Below are positions 35,262 to 46,682 of a stretch of 64,000 nt of DNA, piece by piece. Position 1 is the first letter of the stretch. Each line of letters opens with the position of its first letter. This stretch comes from Linanthus parryae (lineage: Eukaryota; Streptophyta; Magnoliopsida; Ericales; Polemoniaceae), in contig JALGPY010000012.1 of the NCBI GenBank assembly GCA_023055425.1, positions 16,503,922 through 16,567,921 of the forward strand, in the 5' to 3' direction. The notes under the pieces are model-generated. The model did no database searches, was not told the DNA's origin, and worked only from the letters and a program-made list of their open reading frames with translations. A program made the position numbers and the translations under genes.

Positions 35262-36960
35262 AGTGGTTTATGGACAGTGGTTGCTCATGACATATGAGTG
35301 GGAAGAGATCTCTATTCTCATAACTGAAGGAGCAATATGAAGGTTCAATTAAACTTTGTGACAAAGGCAAATGAAATATTCTTGGTATTGGTAAAGTTGG
35401 TACGAATTCTGAAAACTCTATTTCTGATGTGTATCTAGTTGAAGGTTTGAAATTTAACTTGCTCAGTGTATCTCATCTTTGTGACAATGGAAACAAATTT
35501 ATCTTTGATAAAGAGAAGTGTGTGGTGCAAAATGAGAAATCAGGAGATTGCATTCTCACAACCTCTATATCAAACAATGTTTATACTTTTCAGACTAGCA
35601 AAGTTGCAGGTAAGAGTTTGAAGTGTCTCAACGCCTTCAAAGAGGATTCAAAGCTTTGGCACAGGAAGCTTGGTCATATCATTTTGCATACTTTAAACAA
35701 GTTGATTTCGAAATACTTGGTAAGAGGATTGCCATTCATCAATTTCAAAGAAGATGAAATGTGCAAAGCTTGTGCTCAAGGCAATTAGACCAGAAGCTCC
35801 TTCAAGCAAAAGAAGTTTGTAAGTACAACCAGACCTATTGAACTGCTTCATATGGATCTCTGTGGTCCTATGAGAACTCCTACTCCAAAAGGTAAAAGTT
35901 ATGTGCTAGTTTTTGTGGATTATTTTTCTAGATATACTTGGGTTATGTTTCTCAAAGAAAAATCTGAAGCCCTCTCTGAATTTTCAAAGCTTTGTAGAGA
36001 ACTTCAAACAATGAAAAACCTAACTGTAGCTTCAATTAGAAGTGATCATGGTAGAGAATTTTATCAATTGGAATTTGATTTGTTCTGTGATAAGCATGGT
36101 ATTACTCATAACTTTTCTAATCCAAGAACTCCTCAACAGAATGGTGTTGTTGAAAGAAAGAACATGACTCTTGAAGATATGTCAAGGACAATGCTTCTTG
36201 AAAACAAAGTGCCAAAACATTATTGGGCAGAAGCAGTGAATACAGCAAACTATATACTGAACAGGTGCTTGATCTGACCTATTCTAAAGAAGACTCCCTA
36301 TGAATTATTCAATGGGAGAAAGCCAAATATTTCATACTTCAGGCCCTTTGGATGTACATGCTTTATCTATAGCAATGGAAAAGACAATCTTGGTAAGTTT
36401 AATGCAAGGAGTGATGAAGGTATCTTTCTTGGTTACTCTCTGAATAGAAAAGCTTATAGAGTTTACAATAAAATAAGGAAACTGGTTGAAGAAAGCATTC
36501 GTGTTATTTTTTATGAAAGCTATGATGGTTCTTTGAGTGAAAGTTTTGCAAACTTGAATTTTAACAATCATGAATCAGAGGAAGAAACTGAGAATCCACT
36601 GGGATTCAAGAAAGGCTAAAAAAAACAGAAGACATTTTCAAGACCTTTAAAATGGTGCTCAAGTCCTTGAAAATAAGCCTCAAATCCTTGAAAAAGATGA
36701 TCAGAAGGATACAAGTGACAAAGCCACTACTTCAAGACCAGAGAAGATCTATGGAGAACCTGAACCCTTGTCTCCAAGAAAGAGATTTAGATATCTCTCA
36801 TCTCATCCAGTTGACAATATCATTTCAGATCCAACCACTGGTACACAAACTATATCACAGTTGAAGAACTTATGTGCTTTTAATGCTTTTATCTCTCTTG
36901 TAGAACCAAAAACTGTGAAAGAAGCATTACAAGAAGCAGACTGGATCAAAAGACAATGTT
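35262..36960 (+). pseudogene. SIRE-like protease-integrase, stops, RT missing
   Basis: The protease active site WFMDSGCS is readable at about 35268 but is followed by in-frame TGA, TAA and TGA codons. The pre-integrase zinc region reads LWHRKLGH ... CKACAQGN. The core has DLCGPMRTPTPKGKS, RSDHGREF and NGVVERKNM, giving D, D and E. A TGA after ILNRCLI and later frameshifts break it. The pol frame ends at FISLVEPKTVKEALQEADWI, exactly where RT begins, and then enters a scrambled junction. Confidence 0.85.
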
Positions 36961-37009
36961 GAAAAAACTCTGTAGATTGTAAGAAGCAGACTGGATCAAA
37001 AGACAATAT
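36931..37009 (+). repeat. Filler-DNA scar at RT deletion junction
   Basis: A 27-bp sequence (core GCAGACTGGATCAAAAGAC) is present at 36931 and again at 36981. Between them sits AATGTTGAAAAAACTCTG, copied from 37596-37613 in the envelope-position ORF. The second copy then joins Angela LTR sequence at about 37010. Such patchworks are typical of end joining with template switching. Confidence 0.8.
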
Positions 37010-37216
37010 TGATATATCCATATCAATCCAACCCCATACTAGTCTATAGATGATCATCCTATTAATCATTATATTTGACTAGGGATATTTAAGATAAACA
37101 ACACGATTTGTAAATCTAAGGACTTCATTATATTAAATATCTCCATAAATAATACAATGATTATTCAAGCCAATTCATACAAAAATTAGATTGCCTCTAG
37201 GGAATCTATTCCAACA
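37010..37216 (-). repeat. Angela LTR fragment
   Basis: The first about 207 bp of an Angela-like LTR on the minus strand, starting TGTTGGAATAGATTCCC at 37216. It matches 27190-27400. No other Angela sequence adjoins it. Confidence 0.85.
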
Positions 37217-37283
37217 CATTCCTACCTCTCTATTCTTCTTCCAAACCGTAGTGATCACAAGAAGAGCCTCTGACAGAATCAAG

Positions 37284-39111
37284 ATGGCTGGTGGTTCAAA
37301 GTATGGTACAGAGACGAAAAGAAAGACCCCTGAAGAAGAGGTCCAAACAATTAGTGGGGATTCAAGTTCTAAGACCCCTAGTGCAGAAGCAATTGCAGAA
37401 CTTCCTCCACCAAAGAATAAAGCTAAGAAGGATGTGACACCATCTTCAAGAAATAAAAAGAAGAAGAAAGAGAAATGTACTACAGAAAAGCAACAAAAAC
37501 ACAGATCTCAAGTCCCAAGAAGCTGAAGAAAAAAGAAGAAGCACTCTGAAGCTGAAAAAGAAAAAGGGAAGGTGACAGTAAAAGAACCAAAAGACAATGT
37601 TGAAAAAACTCTGTAGATCTACTCAAAGAGCTCAGCTCCTGATGAAAATTGGTTCATCACAAACACTTCCAAAGGTCAGTGGTTATATGGTTTTGCTTCC
37701 AGCCCTATTGCATTCTACAGCTTGGTCAGTGTTTCAATGTTGTATGGAATGAATCTGGACTGCATCACTATGTTGAGGAAAAGCTCTCTTTGGTTCATGT
37801 TAAACCCTCCTGAGCTAGCCTATCCAAGACTTACCAGATTCTTATACCTCAAAATGAAGCAACTTAAGAACACTGCACATCTAGTAATTCAAACTAGAGT
37901 TGTTGGTATCAATATGGAACTAGATCATGCTGAGTTTGAAAATGTTCTAGGCTTTCCTAAGAGGTATGAAAAAACCAATCACCCTCCCAAGATTGAAGCT
38001 TTAAAGTTAGCAAAAGAAGAGTTCTTTCTACCCAACACGCCTACCTCATCCAAACAGTTAACACACTCTGTGTTAAATGTTGAAGCCAAAGTCTTATTCA
38101 CTATCTTGATGAGATGCATTTTTCCAAGGGAACATTCCAAGGAGTTGATCACAAAGAGGGTGCTATACATAATGTATCTGGTTATGCATGGGTATGACAT
38201 TGATCTTCCAAAGCTTGTAATGGAACACATGCTGTTTAGCCAAACTAATCAGAGAAAGCATTCCTTACCCTATGCTAATTTGCTCACCTATTTTTCCAAA
38301 ACCTTGAGATTCCAACTGCTGGTGAAGAGACTATTACTACTGGGTTTGGCATGCATAATGAAAATGCATTTGAGAAGATTGGTGTGGTTAAAACCAAAGC
38401 AAAATCGTGGAAGTTTTACTCAGAATTGACATAAGAAGAATTGGGTTCAAAGAAGTTTATCAAACCCAAGATCTTCACTCCTACTTCAAGCCAGACCTCA
38501 CAACCTACTAATTAGCCTTCGGTTGTTGAGATACTTGTTGGTTTAAGTTGGACATGTATGAAATCAAAGTAAATCAACATGGGTTTGGGACTGATCTCAA
38601 GCAGGTAAAATACATGGTTGAGAACATCTTTAGAAGCATGACTGTGTTTGATGTCCTAGAGGATGTCTTTCAAGATGGGGAAGGTCTCAAGAAGGATGTT
38701 TCTGACAAAGATTTGCCTAGTGAACACTCAAAACAGGAAGAGACTGCAGACAAAGATAAGGGAAAGAAGGTGATAGATGAGCATATTGTTCAAGAAGGAG
38801 ATGAAGTAGAAAGTCCTGAGTCAGGCACACTGCTTATAGATATCAAGAAAACGAAGAAATCTCCAAAGCCAACCATTCCAGAAATTGTCACTGCTCAAGA
38901 CTTGGTTGAAAAAGAAAATGCTGGTATGGAAGAAGAGGCTTCTCTAGATCAAGATGAAGATGAGGATGACAGTGGGGACGAGGAAGGAGGACATGAAGGA
39001 GACGAAGACCCAACCCCCATAAACTTTTTCCTACTCTTTCTTGCCTACTCTTTTAAAATTGCATTTATATTTTTCAAAGACTTTGATCCAACATTTTCTC
39101 AGTCTTTTTGA
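37284..39111 (+). pseudogene. SIRE envelope-position ORF with plant transposon domain
   Basis: It starts MAGGSKYGTETKRKTPEEE and has a Lys-rich basic N-terminus. The central part (37722-38330: SPIAFYSLVSVSMLYGMN, LDHAEFENVLGFPKRYE, VMHGYDIDLPKLVMEHML, LPYANLLTYFSKT) resembles the putative plant transposon protein domain found in many plant retroelements. Stops occur near 37523 and 37615, and a frameshift near 38340. The tail is acidic (DQDEDEDDSGDEEGGHEGDE), and the last residues (FFLLFLAYSFKIAFIFF) are strongly hydrophobic. SIRE elements are known for an envelope-like ORF here; I see no proof of an envelope function. Confidence 0.65.
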
Positions 39112-39345
39112 TGAAAGTAAAAAAGGGGGAGAAATCTTAGGTTTGTTTTTTTCCTGTTTTGGTCAGTAGGAAATTATCTGAGACTTTACTTGTTTTTCTT
39201 CTTAGGTTGATTTCTAAATAAGTTGGATTCTTTTGGAACTTATGTGTTATGATATGTTATGACTCCTTGTGTTATATGCTAATAAGTATTTTTTGCAGAA
39301 ACTAAGCATCAAACAGAAAGTGTTGTCTTTCATCAAGGGGGAGAT

Positions 39346-40572
39346 TGTAAGTTCACAGGTTTCACAGGATTGAAATATTTCAAGTCCATGAAACTGTTTT
39401 AAAAGCCTTAAATTAACATTCAAAGCCTTGAATTAACATTCAATGTCTTGAAACTGTCTGACCTGTATGCATATGCTAAGGGGGAGTTCTTCTGATTTTA
39501 TTCTAATTCTCTCACCCGTATAATTGATCTGTTATTACTTGATGATGAAAAAAAAAGCTTTGATTAACTTTGAATTCATCTTATTAATCTATTTGACCTA
39601 ATTTGCAGGGAAATTTCATTTCCTATTTTACAGAGTTGGTTTCCTAACCCGAGTTTTGCAGGAAAGGAAATGCCGAGAGATTGTGATTCTGTGATCAATC
39701 AAACACTCATTAAAGCTTCTAAATTAGTTAAAATACAAGATCAGCTCAATATCTTTGAAGATTTGATCAACTATCCGTTGGAGAAGACTGTTAGAGAAGT
39801 CAAAGTTGTTACCTAATAAATAGGTTAGTTTGTTGCTGAAAATTAGGAAGATTTGATGATCAATTGAGCAGTATAAATGGAGCTTAATACAAAGCATTTG
39901 AGACACAAATCAACGGGAAAGAACATAGATACATTCAAGGATTACTAAGCATCATATAAGCAAACCATTCTCTCAATCCAACTCTCAGAAGAACATTGCA
40001 TTTTCACTGCAGTTCCACTTCCTGTGTTCTTCTGTTCTTTACTTAATTTGTATATCATTCATATACTACTTCTAGCTCTCATTCTCAAGGATTATTCAAG
40101 GTGAACAATATAAAATTCTTAGTTAATCTGTTAGCTAGAGAAGGTACTAGATAGGTTAGTGAAAACCACAAGCTGTAACAGAGCCAGGCGTATCTATGTG
40201 CTTGAGATATAGGGCATAGCTTTTGATTAATAATAATTGTGTTGAAAATCCTGCAGGGAGAAGATCCCTGAGGTAGAGACGTAGGTTCAAGTGGACTGAA
40301 CTCTATATATCCCGTGTCTTTTGCATTTATATTTCTCCCTTTTACTTTGGTTTGCACAGCTTTCAAACTAGCCTCATTTAAAGGGTTTGAAACTCTTTTC
40401 TTCAAATCAGTTTTCCTCTTCAAAGGCTTGAAACTTGTTTCAAGGCCTTGAACTTCTTTACTACTTCACATAAACTATTATTCTATCAAGTTTGGCAAGA
40501 AGTTGGCATACTCTACTCAACCCCCCTTTTAGAGCATTTGTACTGCATTTCTACCTGCTAACACTCCTTTCA
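39346..40572 (+). repeat. SIRE-like 3' LTR (1227 bp)
   Basis: It starts TGTAAGTTCACAGG after the purine tract AAGGGGGAGAT and ends CACTCCTTTCA, matching the 5' LTR end at 33331. The TATA box GTATAAATGG is at 39871-39880. Palindromic TTCAAAGCCTTGAA-like motifs occur at both ends (39380-39450 and 40366-40465). Confidence 0.85.
40366..40465. repeat. Cluster of TTCAAGGCCTTGAA-type palindromes
   Basis: Variants lie around 40376, 40415 and 40437, the last with the perfect 14-bp palindrome TTCAAGGCCTTGAA. The same motif family recurs in both SIRE LTR types, in gag codons and in the pol-env spacer of this element. Confidence 0.75.
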
Positions 40573-40583
40573 ATTACAAACCT

Positions 40584-41083
40584 AGAGCGGTGTCTAGCAA
40601 CACATCTATGCCACCCAACTAACATAAATAGTCAGAGCCCATGTTACCGTGTTATATCTATCCCTTTTGTCTCTATATCCGGATTGGACACAAGACATAA
40701 TTGTCACACTCGTATATCCAATCATAATTTCTCGATCCTAGGAATAGGCTTGTCTATACAGATAACATCGATATCCTATATTGATTTATCTGAATCTTGC
40801 CAGACATTCCATAATCACTACCCTTCTAGTGGTTGTGAATATTTACTCCCATTATGTAGGAGGGACAAATCCTCTCTACATTCCTACCATCTCTCAGCTT
40901 GCTTCCTATCAAGTATAATTACTATCTTTATAGTTACCATTTACGGTGTAACATTTGATAATATCAAAACATGATATGTCAAAACTAGATTATCTAGTGA
41001 CTTCAAGTGTAAGGATTAAAACACCGTTATCACTACGAGAAGCACTTGTGACATTAACATAATTTATATGTAGCCTTCTCGTG
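40584..41083 (-). repeat. Angela LTR fragment (divergent)
   Basis: It matches about 26628-27141 of the Angela 3' LTR at lower identity (for example TATCCGGATTGGACACAAGAC and CAGACATTCCATAA). It begins a few bases after the SIRE LTR end and stops at TAGCCTTCTCG. It is an older copy, probably the target into which the SIRE-like element inserted. Confidence 0.8.
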
Positions 41084-41237
41084 GTTATCTCAAACCCTTT
41101 CTCATATTTTATGATTTTTCAATTTTTAAGGATTTTTTTATTCTTAATGTTTTCAATTATTATCTAAAATGAAAGGTCATAATCTGGTTGGTAGGGTGAC
41201 TGAAATAAAAGACAACGTGAACAGTTAATAAAATGAA

Positions 41238-42640
41238 TTAAATGAAAAAATAAGTTGAAAAACGTGCATACGTGGCGATACAGAAACGAATTCCACCCCA
41301 TACTAAGAGGTGACATGCCCTCATGGAGCTAAAATTATGGCGCATAATATGGATTAGAAATATTGTCAGTGATTTTGGACAGGTTACCGGTAGTACTAGG
41401 GCTGCTCCCGATCTGGTCACCGATTGGTCGGCGCGAGCAGGAGCTCTTCGACCAACGTGATCGGGTGCCGGTACCGCTTTCAGACTGATACACAACGGGT
41501 TGGCTTGCTGACTTGGCTCATCCTCTGCCGAACAACTGGGAGCGTATTCACTAGAATAGGTGGGTGGATAAAAAATCAGAGGTGGAACGTTCAACCCTGA
41601 TCTCGTAGCCACTACATGATGTTCCTCAAGTATGATGGTGTTCCAGTCCCTTAAAGCCTTAGCTACTCTTTTGTTGATTCTATGCATCTCGTCGATGTAC
41701 CTTAAAATCTTCCCCAACTTCATTATGATCTTCTCACACCGGGACTTTCGGTCAGCCCTAAGGTCATCCAACCCATCCTCTAGTCATATCAACTAGCATC
41801 GCATCGCTGTCATGTGGGGTGAAGCAGACTCAGCATCGACTGCCCAACTACTCGGTCATGTCCTAAATGTAGACTGTGTACACCTGAGACGAGTCGGGGC
41901 CTCTTTGCTAATATGTCTCTCCTGGGTGGACTGCCGTCTTGGTACTGGAATGGGATCATCCTCCTCCATGGGTTCACCCTCATCATCTCGTTCAATGACC
42001 TGTCACTGGGTCCGGGGAAAGATGGGGCATGGGTTAACTAGGTGCCAACCTTGTTCTACTTACTAAGGACATGCTCGGGTAAGTCCAGCTCATCGTTAGT
42101 CATAGTCACCCCATTTTCCATTGCCAATTTTGCCATCAGACCTGAATACCCAAAACCCTTCAGACTCTAGGTGACCGCTCTCTCTCTCATGAACGCCCAA
42201 ATGAGAGCAGGATATCAATCGCGCCCTTTCAATAGACACAAGAAAATCAGCACCACATCATACTCCAAGTACGTCATGTTTTGAATGCCGGAAATATGGT
42301 TAACCACCCACCTAGCCCAGCACCTAGCATATTTTGATAGATAAGTTGTGTGCATTTTTTGTTGTTACAGTTCTGTTCAATCAGTTTTAGTTTGTCCCAA
42401 TGGGCCTCTGCTGTCCTTGAATACAAAGTGTGCATAATTTCATCATCATCGGACCAGTTCTCTGGAGCAATCGGATAAGCACTAGCCTCGGTCATCCGCC
42501 TAAGGCCCAAGATTCTACGAATGGAGTTCGGGGTATCTAAGACATACCTCCTCGACAAAAAACCCAGTTTGGATTATCAACCAACACTCCCTGGTCAGAA
42601 TAGATGAGGATACTCAAAACCCAGGTGAGGGAGGAACTAT
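41238..42640 (-). pseudogene. Decayed retroelement ORF with plant transposon domain
   Basis: On the minus strand, NPNWVFCRGG then YVLDTPNSIRRILGLRRM and a stretch about 95 codons long (42558-42274) resemble the start of the putative plant transposon protein domain. A later piece (41771-41600, DLRADRKSRCEKIIMKLGKI) looks like the coiled-coil end of such proteins. Stops and frameshifts separate them. No RT or integrase adjoins, so the parent element type is unclear: a large non-autonomous LTR element or an old gag. Confidence 0.45.
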
Positions 42641-43461
42641 CCCTAAATTTAAAACCCTTGATTGATGGTCCGAAAATTTGCCGTTTTATCGAAAAATCCC
42701 CCTTACTATTGGAATTCTGTCATCGACCGGAAACTTGACATCCTTTGTCAAAGTATGTGACATCTTCTTAGCAGTCAGAAAAATGATGGGCGTGAGCTGT
42801 CGCGAACCCGTAATCATCAAAATGGGTCAGGGTGATGAGGTTGGCCGGAATATCGAATGGATAATGTACACAGTTCTCTCTCACAATAGGGCTCACATGT
42901 AAGTCCATTTCAAAGACAGAAAGGTTGCAGAAAATAAATCTAAATTATCTGCGCGTGATTTCGTTTATCTTGGAAAATAACCATCTAGAATCTACTAGAG
43001 GTTTCAACCTACCACATCTATTTTGCGCAGAAAAGTAAAAATAGAAAAATTGACCAGACTACGGGTACATGCCGATAAGGTGAAATGAAAGAGAGGGACT
43101 GAAGTTTAAAACTGTGCATCCGGAGCTAGTGTTACGGGGCCTGTTTTGCAGTTTCTGGCAAGAAGGACCCCATTGGTCACCGAAAAATTTGCCAGAAAAC
43201 ACGACCGAGTAATTCTTTTGCTCCAACCAATGTCTTCCCTTTTACTTCCTATTCAACTTTCTCTTCTTTGTCGTTGGCTGAAACTGGAAAAAATTGCGGA
43301 GATCTGAGATCCGAAGAAACTCTTGGGTTTACTCTGACCTCGACACTTGCTCATTGTGAATTTATGTGGTGAAGGGATTCAGAGATTTTTGGATTTTCGG
43401 GTGTTTGGAGGCAAGCTCGAGGCTGAAAAACTGTTTGGGAAATATGTCGTTTTCAACCCCC

Positions 43462-43471
43462 TTTATATAGA
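43462..43471 (-). promoter_or_regulatory. TATA box upstream of decayed ORF
   Basis: The minus strand reads GACTCTATATAAAGGGG, a strong TATA box pointing toward the decayed ORF 900 bp away. The context (CATTTTTTGGGACTC upstream, CCAAACAGTTTTTC downstream) would suit an LTR or a gene promoter. Confidence 0.5.
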
Positions 43472-43530
43472 GTCCCAAAAAATGATAAAAATACCCCCAG
43501 TAACTCCCTTGAAATCCGACCACGTAAGCA

Positions 43531-43720
43531 TGCATAGCTACACACACCATCCTGCGTAGTCAGGCAGTATGAACATCCTAGAATTATGCTTCTGTATAGG
43601 TTCATGGCTACGCAACCCATCGTGTGTAGCTACGCATGATGAACATTCAATATGCTCAGAATCTCTCACTTTCTGTGTAGCTAATCTGCATGGCTAATAT
43701 TTTCTGCGTAGCTATACGGG
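43531..43720. repeat. Repeated GCGTAGCTACGC-like motifs
   Basis: About seven variants of GCGTAGCTA or its complement occur at 43532, 43553, 43606, 43623 (GTGTAGCTACGCATG, nearly a palindrome), 43675, 43688 and 43706. They lie 60-250 bp upstream of the TATA box at 43462 on the minus strand, a position fit for promoter elements. Confidence 0.5.
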
Positions 43721-46026
43721 CAGAGGAACTAGAAATCTACATACTAGTGTGGTCATTGCTTCCTTGCATAGATGGCGAAATAAGGCGCCATGATTGGATA
43801 AGTATATCCTAGTGGTATTATTGGTTTCTCGAACTAACCAATTAAATTGGACTCAACTAGGTTTATTATCTTTAATGCATAGTTTGATTGTATAAACAAT
43901 ATTCAACATAGAACGACTATATACTTAGTTATTCTATATTTAAAAGTATCCAATCCTTGAGCACGAAGTCACTTTTCATCTTAGTTTCAGATTCAATATG
44001 TGAGATGATAAAAAAGAATTATTTTAAATTTTGTTCAGAACATGCCCATGAAAGTTCTCAACAAGACTAGTCCAAAACTCAAGTATCAGCCGGTTGATTA
44101 TGGACTTTTGAAATAGAGATTGGTGACTCCCTTCATCCTCATAATCCTCGGAATTACTCTCGCCGCTGCGCCTTTGCATCTGGATCGGCATCTCGTTTTT
44201 ATTTTCTCCTTATTTAACCATCAAGTTTACTGTGAGGGAAGAAGAGGGAGACAATCATTAGATGGTCCCATTCTCGATTTTGCATGGAGGAGATGAAATT
44301 TATTGTATGTAGGAATAAGTTTACAGAAAGTAAATTGAAACTAGAAAAACTGTTTCAGGTGAGGCACAAAATTTGAGGTACACAGTCAAAAGCTTTCAGT
44401 TTTGCATAAAGTTACACGTTATTCTAAGTGGCAACAATGTTCTGTAATGATTGCATGACTTCAGTCACTTGCACAGTGTTAATTTGTCTAAGATCATCAA
44501 TCTAATTATTCAAATCAACTCTTTTGTCATTTTAGATTATTTCTTTTAACAGAAAATCCCAATTACAATTTCATAAGTTGGGTTATTTTTAGAATTTATG
44601 TCTTATTAGAATATCTTGTTGGCTCATTTTTTGTCTTTTGTGATAATTTTTGTATTTTTACTTTTTGGGTTTGTAAAATAATTGTAGTTTTTTTTACCAT
44701 TATATCGTTTTACCAATCTACAAATAAATTTTTGAGTTCTTGTTTTTTGATTCGTTTATCTTTTCATAGCCACATTTGTGTTCTCTTTCTCAACTTTTGA
44801 CCGCGTCAAGTGGTATCAAATAAGTGGAAACATTATTTTTAAAAGAACTCATGACTTTAGTTATAAGTACAATATTAATTAGTCTAATACTCTCCATCTA
44901 AGTCTTCAAACAATATATTTTTGTCATTTTAAGAAAAAACTTGATTTCTTATTCTCTTACTAGGAACACCAATTAGAATTCAATAAATTGAATTATTTAA
45001 AAAAAAAAATAGACTACTATGATATTTTGTTCGCATTTTTGTGATTTTAATGCTTTAATGAGTTAGCTATAATGAGTACAACTGTAGGACATTGGCCAGT
45101 ACATAATTTTAACCTCTAGCAATAAAATTTTAGAATTTCATATTTTGATAGTCGTTCATCTTTGGAGTCATGTTTGAGTATCTTTTTTAGTTGCTAGTTG
45201 AGTCAAAAATGGTTGTACGGAGTCTAAAATTTGCTAATATATTGGGTGCGCATGTCACATTAGAATTTTTGTTTCAATTATGTATTACTCTTTTCAAAGA
45301 AACATGGTGTTCTCGAATTTGCTACAAAATAAATGGGGTCAAGTCCACCCGTCAAAATTGCAGGTGTCGATTGCACAATAAGGCTCGATCCCTAATATCT
45401 CTTTTAAGTGTTTTGTGATGTCTCTTATGGTGTGTCTGAAAGAAGCATCAATACTTCGAATTCCACTGAACTTGGAGTTTAGAATCAGAGAGTTTTAAAG
45501 TGTATTGTTTGGATAAAATTTGCTTGTCTGTATGCAATTTTCCCGCCATTTTAAATTGGAAATTTTAGTCTCTACATTCTCATTTTAAATGACACCAACA
45601 TAGATGTCATTTTAAACTCTATATGTTGTTGTAGAAGTTTATTTACTTCAAGATTTAGAAATAAAATTTGCTTGTAGTCAAAATAGTGCTTAGGGACATC
45701 ATACAGCTAACAACCACCACATTTGTTACACCAATGAGTCGTAGTAACGCATTCAAGCAATTCAGTCACTACGTCACCCCCGCTTCCACCAGAAATTCAA
45801 TATTTGTCGCCCCTCGTCTTCGACCGACACCACTTCATAGTTTCCTTTCCTACAACCACCAATCGACCCCCATCAGTCACCAACTCTACCACCAAGTTAG
45901 CCGCTATTTCCACAACATCTTGAACCCCCAACACTTCCACCATCATATCTACCACCAATTCAACTATTATTTCCTAAACGTCACTGAACATGATATTCAC
46001 TTCTCGAATTTCCTACAAGCGCCAAT
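43721..46026. other. Unassigned AT-rich DNA
   Basis: I recognise no gene, LTR or terminal repeats in these 2.3 kb. The last 350 bp are C/A-rich, like the flank after the Tat 3' LTRs. The sequence directly before the 5' LTR is GCGCCAAT; the first five bases after the 3' LTR are CCAGA, so no clean 5-bp target duplication is visible. Confidence 0.5.
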
Positions 46027-46641
46027 TGTAGATAGTGTGTTCTAGCCGCGTGGGTCAGATTAAACGTGGCAGTCATCTAGCACACCTAGCTGTCCTCCAC
46101 ACACACAGGATCACTACCTATGCTGATCCAAGTGGGGGATGCGAGACAGGGCCCTCGCACATCATTCCACACGGGACTTGTAGGGACTTAGTAATTTGGA
46201 GGCTAGAGTAAGTTCTGTCGCGCGCGAGCGACAACTAAGCCCGCGCGCAACCCTTGGTAACTGCTTTGAGACATTTATGGCCACGTGTCCCATAAACCCG
46301 GTCAACCTCATAACGGTTCCGGTATACGCGGACGAAGTGCATAACGGTCCCTATATATGCGGTCGAACGTCCCGTTATGGTTGAGGTAATTTAGCCGCCA
46401 TTAATGAGCGCATTAACCCACTACAGCGGTCATATTCCCCAATATATACAGGATCGTTAACCCTTCATTGCAATCTTCTGACCTGATAACTACGTGGAAG
46501 CTCTGGCCAAATACTATCTCTCTCTCTTTCAGTTATCATTGTCTTACTCTCTCCCTACTCGCTACCTTACACTTCCCTGTGTTCCTATTCTCTACTCTTG
46601 GTGTACACTTGAATCTTCCTCAAAGGATTCTCCTGTACACA
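46027..46641 (+). repeat. 5' LTR of Tat copy 2
   Basis: It starts TGTAGATAG and ends CCTGTACACA. Two of the three G-boxes seen in the 3' LTRs are mutated here (AACGTG, CAAGTG); only the one in GGCCACGTGTCCC is kept. The TATA region reads AATATATACAGG. Confidence 0.9.
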
Positions 46642-46643
46642 TT

Positions 46644-46661
46644 TGGTGAACCCCACGTGAA
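46644..46661 (+). other. Putative primer binding site of Tat copy 2
   Basis: TGGTGAACCCCACGTGAA begins two bases after the LTR. TGG at this distance is expected for a tRNA priming site, but I cannot assign the tRNA, and the site may be mutated. Confidence 0.5.
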
Positions 46662-46682
46662 CAGACCTTATCAAGAAGAGCC

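Larger units (their letters stand above)
33117..40572 (+). mobile_element. SIRE-like copia element with envelope-position ORF, RT deleted
   Basis: In order: the last 215 bp of a 5' LTR, priming site, gag, protease, integrase, a deletion scar with Angela LTR sequence where RT-RNase H should be, an envelope-position ORF, purine tract and a 1227-bp 3' LTR. The SIRE/Maximus group is indicated by two zinc knuckles in the gag-pol region, by the extra ORF after pol and by the long LTR. Numerous stops make it inactive. Confidence 0.85.

Noticed and set aside
37284..39111. A functional retroviral-type envelope gene
   Set aside because: Position and a hydrophobic end are suggestive, but there is no signal peptide or cleavage site visible and the frame has stops; the central domain resembles a plant transposon protein instead.
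44700..45680. Possible host exons in AT-rich DNA
   Set aside because: Short frames only, no conserved motif and no splice pattern that I can support.
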